This document shows positions 1 through 7,838 of a DNA stretch of 23,324 nucleotides, in pieces. Under the pieces are notes generated by a model that saw only the letters and a program-made list of their open reading frames with translations, ran no database searches and was not told the origin of the DNA. Origin of the DNA: JADFUZ01 sp034430415 (GTDB taxonomy: Bacteria > Chloroflexota > Dehalococcoidia > GIF9 > AB-539-J10); NCBI GenBank assembly GCA_034430415.1, contig DAOUEN010000104.1, positions 1 through 23,324 of the forward strand, read 5' to 3'. How positions within the stretch are numbered: position 1 is the stretch's first letter; each line of letters starts with the position of its first letter. Both the position numbers and the translations under genes were made by a program.

Positions 1-1473
1 GGCATACCGGAGGATGACCCCAGGAACGCCGCGGTGATAGCCGACAACGTGGGCGACAACGTAGGGGATGTGTGCGGCATGGGCGCCGACCTCTTCGAGT
101 CCTATGTGGAGACGGTTATTGCCACCATGACACTGTACACAGTGGCTATCGCAGTGGGGCTGGTCTCCAATGCCGAGACTGCCTGGTATCTGCCAATGCT
201 GGTCATGGCGGGAGGCATCGTGGCCTCGGTGATCGGCTGCTTCCTGGTGCGGGTAGGGGAGAAGGTGGAGATGGGGGCACTCCTGGCGGCGCTGCGTCGT
301 GGCACGCTCGGGGCCACCATACTGACGGCGGTATTCGGCTTCCTGGTCATCTACTTCCTGGCCGATAGCCTGGGTCCCTTCTGGGCAATGCTGGCCGGCC
401 TGGTGGCAGGCGCGCTCATGGGAGAGAGCACGAACTATTTCACCTCCTACGCCTTCAGGCCGACCAGGGAGATTTCCGAAGCGTCAACCGCCGGGGCAGG
501 CGCTACCATAATCCGCGGCTTTGCCAACGGGATGATGAGCACCTGGCCGCCCGTCATCTTCATAGTCATAGCTATCGTCATCGCCTTCAATTTCGCGGGC
601 TTCTATGGGGTGGCCCTGGCCGCCGTGGGCATGCTGTCCACCCTGGGAGTGACCCTGGCTACCGACGCCTATGGACCCGTGGCCGACAACGCTGGAGGCA
701 TCACCACCCAGGCAGGCTTGTCGCCTGAGGTGCGTGAGAGGACCGATGCCCTAGATTCCCTGGGCAATACTACCGCGGCCACAGGCAAGGGATTTGCCAT
801 CGGCGCTGCCGCACTGAACTCACTGGGACTGACCCTCTCCTTCGCCATAGCCACACAGATCGTAACCATCTCTTCCTCCGGCCAGCTAACAGCGGCGCCG
901 GGCCTGAGCCTGCTGAGCGCACCGGTCATCGTGGGTGTGCTGCTGGGCGCCCTGATGCCCCCTCTGTTCTGCGCCATGGCGATGAAATCGGTAGGGGTGA
1001 CCACCGAGCTCATCGTAGAGGAGGTCCGCCGACAGTGGCGCGAGATAAAGGGCCTGATGGAGGGAACAGCAAAGCCGGAGTACGGCAAATGTGTGGATAT
1101 CGCCACGTCAGCGGCACTGAAGCAAATGCTGGCCCCCTCGATAATGACCATAGTCGCGCCGGTGCTGGTGGGAGTGGTCCTGGGCAAGTATGCCCTGGCA
1201 GGGTTCCTTCTCGGCGCCCTGGCCACAGGCTTCGTCCTCGCCATCATGCTGAACAACGCCGGCGGCTCGTGGGACAACGCCAAGAAGTACATCGAGTCGG
1301 GTTTCCTTGGGGGGAAAGGCTCGGAGGCTCACAAGGCTGCAGTGGTGGGAGACACGACTGGCGACCCGATGAAGGACACCGCCGGACCGTCCTTGAACAT
1401 AATGCTGAAGCTGATGTCGGTGATCTCTCTGCTGCTAGCGCCGGTGCTCATCGGATTTGGCGGGCTGATTTAG
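1..1473 (+). CDS. hppA: Membrane-bound K+-dependent-type pyrophosphatase, 3' part (5' end outside window)
   Basis: An integral membrane ion pump that couples hydrolysis of cytoplasmic pyrophosphate to H+ or Na+ export. The frame is open from base 1, giving 490 residues; the family is usually about 670-750, so roughly the N-terminal third lies outside. The window begins in the conserved substrate loop: DNVGDNVGD and GADLFESY follow at once. Later come EISEASTAGAGATIIRGFAN, GNTTAATGKGFAIG and, near the C-terminus, GDTTGDPMKDTAGPSLN, all family hallmarks between about ten hydrophobic helices. In GNTTAATGKG, the Ala after TT and the Gly three residues on are the pair typical of K+-dependent enzymes; K+-independent ones have Lys and Thr there. 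Which ion is pumped cannot be decided from this part. An internal GTG at 34 is not the true start. No clear terminator follows. Confidence 0.96.
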   Translation, partial: GIPEDDPRNAAVIADNVGDNVGDVCGMGADLFESYVETVIATMTLYTVAIAVGLVSNAETAWYLPMLVMAGGIVASVIGCFLVRVGEKVEMGALLAALRRGTLGATILTAVFGFLVIYFLADSLGPFWAMLAGLVAGALMGESTNYFTSYAFRPTREISEASTAGAGATIIRGFANGMMSTWPPVIFIVIAIVIAFNFAGFYGVALAAVGMLSTLGVTLATDAYGPVADNAGGITTQAGLSPEVRERTDALDSLGNTTAATGKGFAIGAAALNSLGLTLSFAIATQIVTISSSGQLTAAPGLSLLSAPVIVGVLLGALMPPLFCAMAMKSVGVTTELIVEEVRRQWREIKGLMEGTAKPEYGKCVDIATSAALKQMLAPSIMTIVAPVLVGVVLGKYALAGFLLGALATGFVLAIMLNNAGGSWDNAKKYIESGFLGGKGSEAHKAAVVGDTTGDPMKDTAGPSLNIMLKLMSVISLLLAPVLIGFGGLI

Positions 1474-1506
1474 GCAGGGGGCGACGACAAAGACGAAGAG
1501 AGAGGA

Positions 1507-1526
1507 CGCGCCTCGCAATTGACAAG
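1507..1526 (+). repeat. Remnant of the dispersed CGCGCCTCGCAATGACA repeat tail
   Basis: The segment reads CGCGCCTCGCAATTGACAAG, matching the tail of the full repeats at 5245, 7778 and 11211 except for one inserted T. The inserted T creates a TTGACA hexamer at 1519-1524. It lies in the 101-bp gap between hppA and uvrA. No heptamer array or hairpin arm remains beside it, so it is probably a decayed or truncated copy. Confidence 0.55.
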
Positions 1527-1535
1527 AGCGTCCTT

Positions 1536-1564
1536 TTGTGCGGCGTAGGTGCCGGTGCTACAAT
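1536..1564 (+). promoter_or_regulatory. Candidate promoter for uvrA, nearly leaderless
   Basis: A weak -35 TTGTGC (1536-1541) and a good -10 TACAAT (1559-1564) are separated by 17 bp. The -10 ends only 10 bp before the uvrA ATG, so transcription would start about 3-4 nt before the start codon. This agrees with the lack of a Shine-Dalgarno sequence there. The alternative -35, TTGACA at 1519, is 34 bp from the -10 and too far. Confidence 0.45.
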
Positions 1565-1574
1565 CAAAGGCGTC

Positions 1575-4442
1575 ATGCCAGACGCCATACTAGTCAAAGG
1601 CGCCAGGGAACACAATCTCAAAGATATAGACGTCGTTCTGCCCCGAAACAAGCTGGTGGTCATCACCGGCGTCTCAGGCTCGGGCAAGAGCTCCCTGGCC
1701 TTCGACACCATCTACGCCGAAGGGCAGCGCCGCTACGTGGAGTCTCTTTCCGCCTATGCCCGCCAGTTCCTGGGGCAGATGCAGAAGCCCGACGTTGACT
1801 ACGTTGAGGGTCTCAGCCCAGCCATCTCCATAGACCAGAAAGGCCCGCCGCATAACCCCAGGTCCATCGTAGGCACGGTAACCGAGATATACGATTACCT
1901 GCGGCTCCTGTTTGCCCGCGTCGGGCATCCTCACTGCCCCAAGTGCGGACGTGAGATTCAACGCCAGACAGTGCAGCAGATCGTGGACGCCGTCCAGGGG
2001 ATACCTGAAGGAAGCCGGATCATGATTCTAGCGCCACTGGTGAGGGACCGCAAAGGGGAACACCAGCAGATATTCCAGGAACTGCAAAGGGCGGGCTTCG
2101 TCAGAGTCCGCGTCGACGGGCAAGTGCAGGACCTCTCAGAGGAGTTCCACCTCGACAAGAACAAGAAACACAGCATAGAGGCAGTGGTTGACCGGCTGCA
2201 AATAGAGAGAGGCGAAAACGCCACCCGCCTCGCGGACTCAATCGAGACGGCGTTGAAGCTGGGCTCGGGCGTGGTGCTGGTCAGAGTCCTGGACGGCGAG
2301 GAACTGCTGTTCTCAGAGCATTTCGCCTGCGTCTACTGCGGCATCAGCCTGGGGGAGATGGCTCCCAGAACGTTCAGCTTCAACAGCCCCCACGGGGCCT
2401 GTCCCGCCTGCACCGGACTGGGCGTCAAGCTGGAGATCGACCCCAACCTGGTCATCCCCGACAGGGAGCTCAGCCTGGCCGAAGGGGCCATCCAGCCGTG
2501 GGCACGGAACGGAACGATGAGCCCGTGGTACAGCATCATGGTGGAAACGCTGGCCCGCCGACACGGCTTCTCTCTGAGAACAGCGGTGAAAGGTCTCAGC
2601 GAGAGGCAACTCCAGGTGATTCTCTACGGAGGCAGCGGCGACATAGTCCCCGCCAGCTACGAAGACCGCTACGGGACAGTGCGCCAGTACCACACAGCCT
2701 TCGAGGGAGTAATACCGAGCCTGGAGCGCCGCTTCCGGGAGACGGACTCCGACAGAATCAGAGCCGACATCGAGCGCTACATGTCATCTCATCCCTGCCC
2801 CCAGTGCCAGGGAAAGAGGCTCAAACCGGAATCGCTGGCGGTCAGCGTTGTCGGCAAGAGCATCATGGACGTCACCGCTTTCTCCGTCACAGAGGCACTG
2901 GTCTGGATAGAGGCTCTCAGCGGCCAGATCAGCTCCCGGGAACTCAGCATAGCCAGTCAGATCATAAAGGAAATCCACGCCAGGCTGGGCTTTCTCAGGG
3001 ATATAGGCCTGAGCTACCTGACCCTGGACCGGCGGTCAGCGACGTTGAGCGGGGGCGAGGCGCAGAGAATTCACCTGGCCACTCAAATCGGCAGCGGGCT
3101 CACCGGCGTGCTCTACATCTGCGATGAGCCTACAGTGGGACTGCACCCTGCCGACGGGTCCCGCCTGATAGCCACCCTGAAGCGCCTCAGAGACCTGGAC
3201 AACACCATAATCGTGGTGGAGCATGACGAGGCCACGATGAGGGCTGCCGACCATATCATCGACATGGGGCCGGGAGCCGGCAGAGCGGGAGGAGAGATCG
3301 TGGCCACGGGGATAGTGCAGGACATCATGGACTGCCCCCAATCAGTAACGGGACAGTACCTGAGCGGAGCAAGGCAGATCCCGAGCCCGGCGGAGCGCCG
3401 CGCCGGCTCGGGAAAGCAACTACTCATCAAGGGCGCCAGAGAGAACAACCTGAAGGATATCGATGTCGCCATCCCGCTGGGCAAGTTCGTGTGCATCACC
3501 GGGGTTTCCGGCAGCGGCAAGAGCTCTCTCATTGACGAGGTGCTGTACAAGAGGCTGGCCAGGCTCTTCTACCGATCCAAGGACAGACCAGGCGAATGTG
3601 ACGGCATCGCTGGCACCGAGCACATAGACAAGGTGGTCAACATCGACCAATCGCCCATAGGCCGCACGCCGCGAAGCAATGCGGCTACATACACCGGGAC
3701 ATTCACCCCCATCCGGGAGCTTTTCTCCCAGGCTCCCGAGGCCAGGGCGCGGGGCTATCCTCCGGGGAGGTTCTCCTTCAACGTAAAGGGGGGCAGGTGC
3801 GAAGCGTGCCAGGGGGCGGGCTACGTCCAAATCGAGATGCAATTCCTACCGGATGTCACCGTGCCGTGTGAAGTGTGCAAAGGGAGAAGGTACAACCGCG
3901 AAGCCCTGGAGATCCGCTTCAAAGGGAAGAACATCGCCGAAGTGCTGGCCATGACCGTGGATGAGGCCCTGGAGTTTTTCCAGCACTTTCCCGGCATAAG
4001 AAGAAAGCTGGAAACGCTGAGGGATGTTGGCCTGGGATATGTCTGCCTGGGCCAGTCTGCGCCCACCCTCTCCGGGGGCGAGGCACAGCGGGTGAAGCTA
4101 GCCACCGAATTGTCCCGCCGCTCCACCGGCAAGACCCTTTACATTCTCGACGAGCCAACCACCGGCCTTTCTTTCTCAGACGTCGAGGCCCTGCTGGGAG
4201 TGCTCCAGCGCCTGGTCAGCTATGGGAACACGGTGGTTATCATCGAGCACCACCTCGACGTGGTCAAGAATGCCGATTGGGTCATCGACCTCGGCCCTGG
4301 GGCCGGTGACGAGGGCGGATACGTCATAGCCAGCGGCACTCCCGAGGAGGTAGCACGGGACAAAGAATCTTTAACTGGACAATATCTGTGTGATATATTA
4401 GAGAAAAGGGAGTCATCAGCCAGCTTCTCCCTGGAGGTCTAG
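1575..4442 (+). CDS. uvrA: UvrABC excinuclease subunit A
   Basis: The damage-recognition ATPase of nucleotide excision repair: a UvrA dimer loads UvrB on lesions. The 955 residues match the usual length of about 940-960. The first Walker A, GVSGSGKSS, is at residues 32-40 and the second near 643. Each half has an LSGGEAQR signature and a Walker B (CDEPTVGLH and LDEPTTGLS). Two zinc modules are intact: CVYC...CPAC in the first half and CEAC...CEVC in the second. The start ATG at 1575 gives the family N-terminus (ILVKGAREHNLKDID); the frame is open further upstream but that part is the hppA 3' end in another frame. There is no Shine-Dalgarno, consistent with a leaderless mRNA. One oddity is Ser in GLSFSD of the second nucleotide-binding domain where UvrA usually has His (GLHFxD). 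The gene is otherwise canonical. Confidence 0.98.
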   Translation: MPDAILVKGAREHNLKDIDVVLPRNKLVVITGVSGSGKSSLAFDTIYAEGQRRYVESLSAYARQFLGQMQKPDVDYVEGLSPAISIDQKGPPHNPRSIVGTVTEIYDYLRLLFARVGHPHCPKCGREIQRQTVQQIVDAVQGIPEGSRIMILAPLVRDRKGEHQQIFQELQRAGFVRVRVDGQVQDLSEEFHLDKNKKHSIEAVVDRLQIERGENATRLADSIETALKLGSGVVLVRVLDGEELLFSEHFACVYCGISLGEMAPRTFSFNSPHGACPACTGLGVKLEIDPNLVIPDRELSLAEGAIQPWARNGTMSPWYSIMVETLARRHGFSLRTAVKGLSERQLQVILYGGSGDIVPASYEDRYGTVRQYHTAFEGVIPSLERRFRETDSDRIRADIERYMSSHPCPQCQGKRLKPESLAVSVVGKSIMDVTAFSVTEALVWIEALSGQISSRELSIASQIIKEIHARLGFLRDIGLSYLTLDRRSATLSGGEAQRIHLATQIGSGLTGVLYICDEPTVGLHPADGSRLIATLKRLRDLDNTIIVVEHDEATMRAADHIIDMGPGAGRAGGEIVATGIVQDIMDCPQSVTGQYLSGARQIPSPAERRAGSGKQLLIKGARENNLKDIDVAIPLGKFVCITGVSGSGKSSLIDEVLYKRLARLFYRSKDRPGECDGIAGTEHIDKVVNIDQSPIGRTPRSNAATYTGTFTPIRELFSQAPEARARGYPPGRFSFNVKGGRCEACQGAGYVQIEMQFLPDVTVPCEVCKGRRYNREALEIRFKGKNIAEVLAMTVDEALEFFQHFPGIRRKLETLRDVGLGYVCLGQSAPTLSGGEAQRVKLATELSRRSTGKTLYILDEPTTGLSFSDVEALLGVLQRLVSYGNTVVIIEHHLDVVKNADWVIDLGPGAGDEGGYVIASGTPEEVARDKESLTGQYLCDILEKRESSASFSLEV

Positions 4443-4511
4443 TTCCTGAGGCGAAGACAGGGCAGAGGCGGCAAGAGCCGGCGGGGAGTCATCCCCGGAG
4501 CATAAGCAGAA

Positions 4512-5060
4512 ATGGACAGAGAAGAGATATTGGCTTCCATTGACGCCAATGTTCAAGAAAAGGATATGCGGCAACACATGCTGGCCGCCGAGGCGATCAT
4601 GCGTGCTCTGGCCAGGAGGCTGGGGGAGGACGAAGACGAGTGGGGGTTCACCGGACTTCTTCACGACATAGACGTGGAGCTGGTTGAAGACGACCCCGAA
4701 AGCCACAGCAAGCTCGGAGCCGACTTAGCAGAGGAACTCGGGGGGAGTGAGGCTATGTGCCACGCCATTCTGTGCCACAACGAGGCTCACGACATCCCCC
4801 GGGAGACGAAGCTGGACAAGGCCCTGTTCTGCGCTGACCCGTTGAGCGGACTCATCACCGCTACCGCCCTGGCCCACGCCGGCGAGTTGAAAGGGCTGAC
4901 TGCCAAGTCAGTACTGAAGCGCTTCAACGAAGAGGGATTTGCCGCAGGAGTCAAGCGCGAGCGAATAGGGCAGTGCCAGGAGATAGGGCTGGAACTCGAG
5001 GAGTTCGTTGCCCTGGGCTTAAAGGCGACCAAAGAGATCGCCGCGGACCTGGAACTGTGA
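4512..5060 (+). CDS. HD-superfamily (HDIG-type) predicted hydrolase
   Basis: A 182-residue soluble protein of the HD metal-dependent phosphohydrolase superfamily. Candidate metal ligands are His22, the HD pair His51-Asp52 (in GLLHDID), the His89/His93 segment (CHNEAHD) and Asp109 (CADPLSG). The length and the C-terminal pattern (FAAGVKRE...LEEFVALGLKATKEIA) fit a family of about 185-residue stand-alone HD proteins common in Firmicutes and Chloroflexota. The substrate is unknown; nucleotides are the usual guess for the superfamily. It has no GYP motif, so it is not a c-di-GMP phosphodiesterase of that class. The ATG at 4512 has GGAG 11 bp upstream, a rather long spacing. It lies 69 bp after uvrA in the same direction and may be co-transcribed. 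Confidence 0.85.
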   Translation: MDREEILASIDANVQEKDMRQHMLAAEAIMRALARRLGEDEDEWGFTGLLHDIDVELVEDDPESHSKLGADLAEELGGSEAMCHAILCHNEAHDIPRETKLDKALFCADPLSGLITATALAHAGELKGLTAKSVLKRFNEEGFAAGVKRERIGQCQEIGLELEEFVALGLKATKEIAADLEL

Positions 5061-5128
5061 CCCTTCCCCGGAGGCTCCCGGGGCCTTCACGCGAGGCTGT
5101 TTGGACCACCTCCCCTCTCCCAGGGATT

Positions 5129-5260
5129 GGAGATTGCTTCGCTGCGCCCGCGATGTGCGTGATGGGTGAGCAGTCGGGAGTCGAGAGTCGAGAGTCGGGA
5201 GTCGATAGTCCAGAGTCGGGGGTGGGGATTGCCGCGGGGCTGGCGCGCCTCGCAATGACA
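5129..5260 (+). repeat. Composite dispersed repeat, copy 1
   Basis: Three parts are visible. At 5129-5161 is a degenerate GAGATTGCTTCGCTGCGCCC segment resembling one arm of the widespread 'GCAATGACA' palindromic repeat. At 5172-5220 are exactly seven tandem 7-bp units (AGTCGGG, AGTCGAG x2, AGTCGGG, AGTCGAT, AGTCCAG, AGTCGGG). At 5228-5256 an ATTGC...GCAAT hairpin runs into the shared tail CGCGCCTCGCAATGACA. The copy fills most of the 225-bp gap between the HD gene and the transglutaminase gene and ends 25 bp before the latter's start. The same order recurs at 7682 and 11064. Confidence 0.85.
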
Positions 5261-5285
5261 GACAGACAGGTGAGCAGCAAAGGAA

Positions 5286-5918
5286 ATGAGCGAGACGGAT
5301 ACCTATCTTAAAGCCACAGAGGCCATCGACTGCGATAGCGAGGCGATCCAGGGACTGGCCAAGGACCTGACCTCGGGGTGCGTCACCGACGAGGAGAAGG
5401 CGGTCAAGCTGTTCTACTTCGTTCGCGACTCAATACGGTACAACCTCTACATGATTTCGGCATATCTCGAGGACTTCAAGGCAAGCACCGTTCTGGCGAG
5501 GGGAAAGGGTTACTGCGTGCAGAAGGCGGTGCTGCTCACGGCACTGGGCAGGGCGGCCGGGATTCCCACCAGGCTGGCCCTCGCCAAGATCAAGAACTCC
5601 AGAGTGCCCCCGAGCCTGCTAGAAAAAACGGGGACAAATATCTTCCCGGGCCACGGCTACAACCAGTTCCATCTCAACGGGAAATGGGTCAGCGCGGCGG
5701 CGACCTTCGACAAGGAGCTATGCCAGAAGAACGGTCTCCCGTCCGTGGAGTTCGATGGGGTGCATGATGCCCTGCTGCCCAGGGCAGACCTGGCAGGTAA
5801 CCCATACATCGAATACGTGGAGCTGTATGAGCCACAGGCGGATGTCCCCATAGAGTGGATCAGAGAGAGAGTCACGCGCATCTGGGGGAAGGACAAGAGG
5901 CCGTGGCTGACGCGGTGA
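5286..5918 (+). CDS. Transglutaminase-fold cysteine protein
   Basis: A 210-residue cytoplasmic protein with no signal peptide. The transglutaminase-like core is clear: a helix before the nucleophile, Cys77 in GKGYCVQKAVLLTALGRAAG, and His123 in GHGYNQFHLNGKWV, placed nine residues before the Gly of GKW as in the family. The third catalytic position is unusual: where HxW...GKWVxxDAT proteins have Asp, this one has Ala138 in WVSAAATFD, with Asp142 four residues on. Enzymes of this fold act as proteases, peptide amidases or ligases; the substrate here is unknown. The ATG at 5286 has AGGA only 1-2 bp upstream, a poor spacing, but no better start exists before the Cys motif. The stop overlaps the GTG of the next gene by 4 bp (GTGA), so the three genes 5286-6933 are probably one operon. 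Confidence 0.85.
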   Translation: MSETDTYLKATEAIDCDSEAIQGLAKDLTSGCVTDEEKAVKLFYFVRDSIRYNLYMISAYLEDFKASTVLARGKGYCVQKAVLLTALGRAAGIPTRLALAKIKNSRVPPSLLEKTGTNIFPGHGYNQFHLNGKWVSAAATFDKELCQKNGLPSVEFDGVHDALLPRADLAGNPYIEYVELYEPQADVPIEWIRERVTRIWGKDKRPWLTR

Positions 5919-6403
5919 AGCGCCAGGGAGGCAGGGGCAAGGGGCAGGCGGGAGCGGCCGGGCCCGGCAGAGGCAGCTATTCTCAGGCTCTCAGGAGGTC
6001 CGCCAGGCAGTTCGCCAACATGCTTCCCCTGATGGCGGGAGTGGTGCTGCTGATAGGACTGTTCAACACCTTCGTCTCCAGAGAAGCCCTGGCATCCATT
6101 TTCTCAGGCAACCCGACACTGGACACGCTGCGGGGAGCCGGCTTCGGCAGCATCCTGGCGGGGAATCCCATCAACAGCTACATAATCGGGGGCGAGCTGC
6201 TGAAGGACGGCGTCAGCCTGTTTGCAGTGACCGCCCTGATCATCACCTGGGTGACGGTGGGCCTGGTGCAGCTACCGGCGGAGATGGCAGCGCTGGGCAG
6301 GAGATTCGGCCTGGTGAGAAACGGGCTCTGCTTCGCCCTGTCAATACCCATCGCCCTCCTCACGGTGATAATCCTGAACCTCGGCGGAGGGGGACTCCCG
6401 TGA
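5915..6403 (+). CDS. Predicted permease, N-terminal half-size subunit
   Basis: A 162-residue membrane protein. After a basic, Gly-rich N-terminus come about four hydrophobic segments: FANMLPLMAGVVLLIGLFNT, the glycine-rich region GSILAGNPINSYIIGGELL, VTALIITWVTVGLVQLPAEM and ALSIPIALLTVIILNLGGGG. The pattern recalls one half of the 'predicted permease' (DUF318/ArsP-like) group, in which one chain carries two such halves. I chose the GTG at 5915 because it overlaps the upstream stop as GTGA, which suggests translational coupling; an in-frame GTG at 5903 is the alternative. The downstream gene is again joined by GTGA. The transported substrate is unknown. Membrane assignment is strong and the family name is moderate. 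Confidence 0.75.
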   Translation: MKRQGGRGKGQAGAAGPGRGSYSQALRRSARQFANMLPLMAGVVLLIGLFNTFVSREALASIFSGNPTLDTLRGAGFGSILAGNPINSYIIGGELLKDGVSLFAVTALIITWVTVGLVQLPAEMAALGRRFGLVRNGLCFALSIPIALLTVIILNLGGGGLP

Positions 6404-6933
6404 ACGCCGGGCCTGTGCAGAAGGGCAAGGGCCCAAGGCAGCCGGGCCGTGTGTTCCTCTTCCCCGTCATAGTGCTGATAATCTACGGCGTCCTTTTCGT
6501 CGCCATACCCGACAAGGCACTGCTGGCGCTGGAGAGCAGCGGCAAAGTCCTGCGCAACATAGCCCTGCCGCTGGGCATAGTCTTCGGTGTCATGCTGATG
6601 TTGAACCTATTTGTGAAGCCGGCGCAGATCACGAAGTTCATCGGCAGGAGGGCCGGCATCAAAGGCATCATGCTCTCAGCGGGAGCGGGAATTATCTCGG
6701 CGGGGCCCATCTACGTATGGTACCCACTGCTCAAGGAGCTGAGGGAAAAGGGGGCGGCAGCTTCTCCGATAGCGGTGTTCCTGTACAGCCGTGCGGTCAA
6801 GCCGTTCCTCCTGCCCGTTATGATCGCCTACTTCGGGTGGCAGTACGTCGTTGTACTGACGGCGCTCACGGTGCTGGGAGCAGTGGCTCTGGGGTATTCC
6901 GTGGGGCTCCTGGTGAAGGAACAGGGCAGATGA
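6400..6933 (+). CDS. Predicted permease, C-terminal half-size subunit
   Basis: A 177-residue membrane protein with about five hydrophobic segments: VFLFPVIVLIIYGVLFVAIP, IALPLGIVFGVMLMLNLFV, the re-entrant-looking GIMLSAGAGIISAGPIYVWY, a segment around residues 130-145, and VVLTALTVLGAVALGYSVGL. GAGIISAGPIYVWYPLLKEL resembles the Gly/Pro-rich motif of DUF318-type permeases but lacks the Cys residues seen in ArsP-like members. It starts with GTG at 6400, overlapping the stop of the first half by 4 bp. With 5915-6403 it probably forms a heteromeric permease. It ends 25 bp before the convergent phosphatase gene. Confidence 0.75.
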   Translation: MNAGPVQKGKGPRQPGRVFLFPVIVLIIYGVLFVAIPDKALLALESSGKVLRNIALPLGIVFGVMLMLNLFVKPAQITKFIGRRAGIKGIMLSAGAGIISAGPIYVWYPLLKELREKGAAASPIAVFLYSRAVKPFLLPVMIAYFGWQYVVVLTALTVLGAVALGYSVGLLVKEQGR

Positions 6934-6958
6934 TGAAGCTGATGTCTATCCGGCGTGG

Positions 6959-7594
6959 CTACAGAAGCTCCAGTCCCCGGGTGACATCGGTGAGGTCGTC
7001 GAACGGCTGACACCTGAGATTGTGGCGCTGGTAGTGCTCCAGCAGCTCGCCGGTGGCAAAAACCCTATAGGCATGCCTTGCCGCGTATACATCGGACCTC
7101 CCGTTCCCCGCGTATAGCACCCGGTAGCCCTGTTTCAGGAACAACCGGATGTACTCCTCTTTGAGACCGGTATCCAGGTGGGCCCCGTCGGGTCCGGTGT
7201 ACTGGACTGTAACGCCTTCCGGGGGGAACTGGGCCTGCGCGGCGTGCACCTCAATGTGCCCCAAGCCCACTCCCGCCAGGACCTCCTCTATGTAGAAGTG
7301 AAGTCCGTTGCTCACGATGACAAATCTGAAATCCCTGCCGGCGCAATAGGCCACCAGTTCCTCGAATCCCGGGCGTATCCTGACATTGTTTCTTACATTC
7401 CTCAGCATTGTCTCCCGGTCAGCCTGGACCATAGCGAAGGCCCTGGTGTTGAACTCACCCACTGATATTCTGTCTTCCTGGTAGTCCCGGAGCAAGCGCC
7501 GCCAGTCGCCATCGGCGAAGGTATCCAGGAGGAAGAAACTGGCATCCTCCTCGGTGATGGTGCCGTCGAAATCGCACTGCAGCAGGGTTTTCAT
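6959..7594 (-). CDS. HAD-superfamily phosphatase, MtnX/SerB-like
   Basis: A 211-residue soluble HAD phosphatase. Motif I is CDFDGT, with nucleophile Asp8 and acid Asp10 near the N-terminus; motif II is in VIVSNGLHFY; the motif III Lys is probably in GLKEEYIRL; motif IV is YAGNGRSDVYAA. The cap is inserted after motif I, as in the MtnX and phosphoserine phosphatase group, and overall length and layout most resemble MtnX (2-hydroxy-3-keto-5-methylthiopentenyl-1-phosphate phosphatase). No other methionine-salvage gene lies nearby, so the substrate is open. The start at 7594 gives a proper N-terminus; a weak SD (TCAGG) lies about 10 bp upstream. A 17-bp palindrome containing a -10 box lies about 50 bp upstream. 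The gene is convergent with the permease operon. Confidence 0.85.
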   Translation of the reverse strand: MKTLLQCDFDGTITEEDASFFLLDTFADGDWRRLLRDYQEDRISVGEFNTRAFAMVQADRETMLRNVRNNVRIRPGFEELVAYCAGRDFRFVIVSNGLHFYIEEVLAGVGLGHIEVHAAQAQFPPEGVTVQYTGPDGAHLDTGLKEEYIRLFLKQGYRVLYAGNGRSDVYAARHAYRVFATGELLEHYQRHNLRCQPFDDLTDVTRGLELL

Positions 7595-7645
7595 CGTCTA
7601 GCCTGACCGGGATCTACCGGGGTTGGACCCTCAAGATGGCACGGG

Positions 7646-7662
7646 GTGTTATATTATAACAC
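7646..7662 (-). promoter_or_regulatory. Perfect 17-bp palindrome overlapping a minus-strand -10 box
   Basis: GTGTTATATTATAACAC has two perfect 8-bp arms around one central base. Read on the minus strand it contains TATAAT (7653-7658), about 59 bp before the ATG of the phosphatase gene at 7594. The -35 position (7676-7681) reads CGTCCC and is poor. A palindrome placed on a -10 is the usual arrangement for a repressor operator; the regulator is unknown. Confidence 0.5.
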
Positions 7663-7681
7663 AGAGGTCGTGTGGGGGACG

Positions 7682-7837
7682 CGTCGAGAGTCAATAGTCG
7701 AGAGTCGATAGTCGAGAGTCAGGAGTGGGGATTGCCACGGGGCTTCGCCCCTCGCAATGACAAACGAGCTAGGGAGCGCGCCTCGCAATGACAAGAAAGG
7801 GCGAAAGGACAAGAAGGGGGCGCGATGACAGACAAGG
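7682..7837 (+). repeat. Composite dispersed repeat, copy 2
   Basis: Seven 7-bp units (7682-7730; the first and last degenerate) are followed directly by a hairpin at 7731-7758 with ATTGC/GCAAT outer arms and a GGGGC-TTC-GCCCC inner stem. A second tail copy GCGCGCCTCGCAATGACA begins at 7778, and a worn copy at 7820-7837 (GCGCGATGACAGACAAGG) reaches the end of the exonuclease gene. Order and orientation are the same as in copies 1 and 3, although here the flanking genes run on the minus strand. Confidence 0.85.
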
Positions 7838-7838
7838 G

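Noticed and set aside
1035..1574. Extended N-terminus for uvrA through the in-frame open region
   Set aside because: That stretch overlaps the hppA 3' end in another frame and has no UvrA similarity.
5066..5083. CCCCGG/CCGGGG hairpin just after the HD-domain gene as a terminator
   Set aside because: The stem is only 6 bp and no T-run follows.
4951..5280. Open frames rich in Ser, Arg, Leu, Asp, Pro across the heptamer arrays
   Set aside because: They are translations of the 7-bp repeat and hairpin; similar frames appear at each copy and have no start signals.
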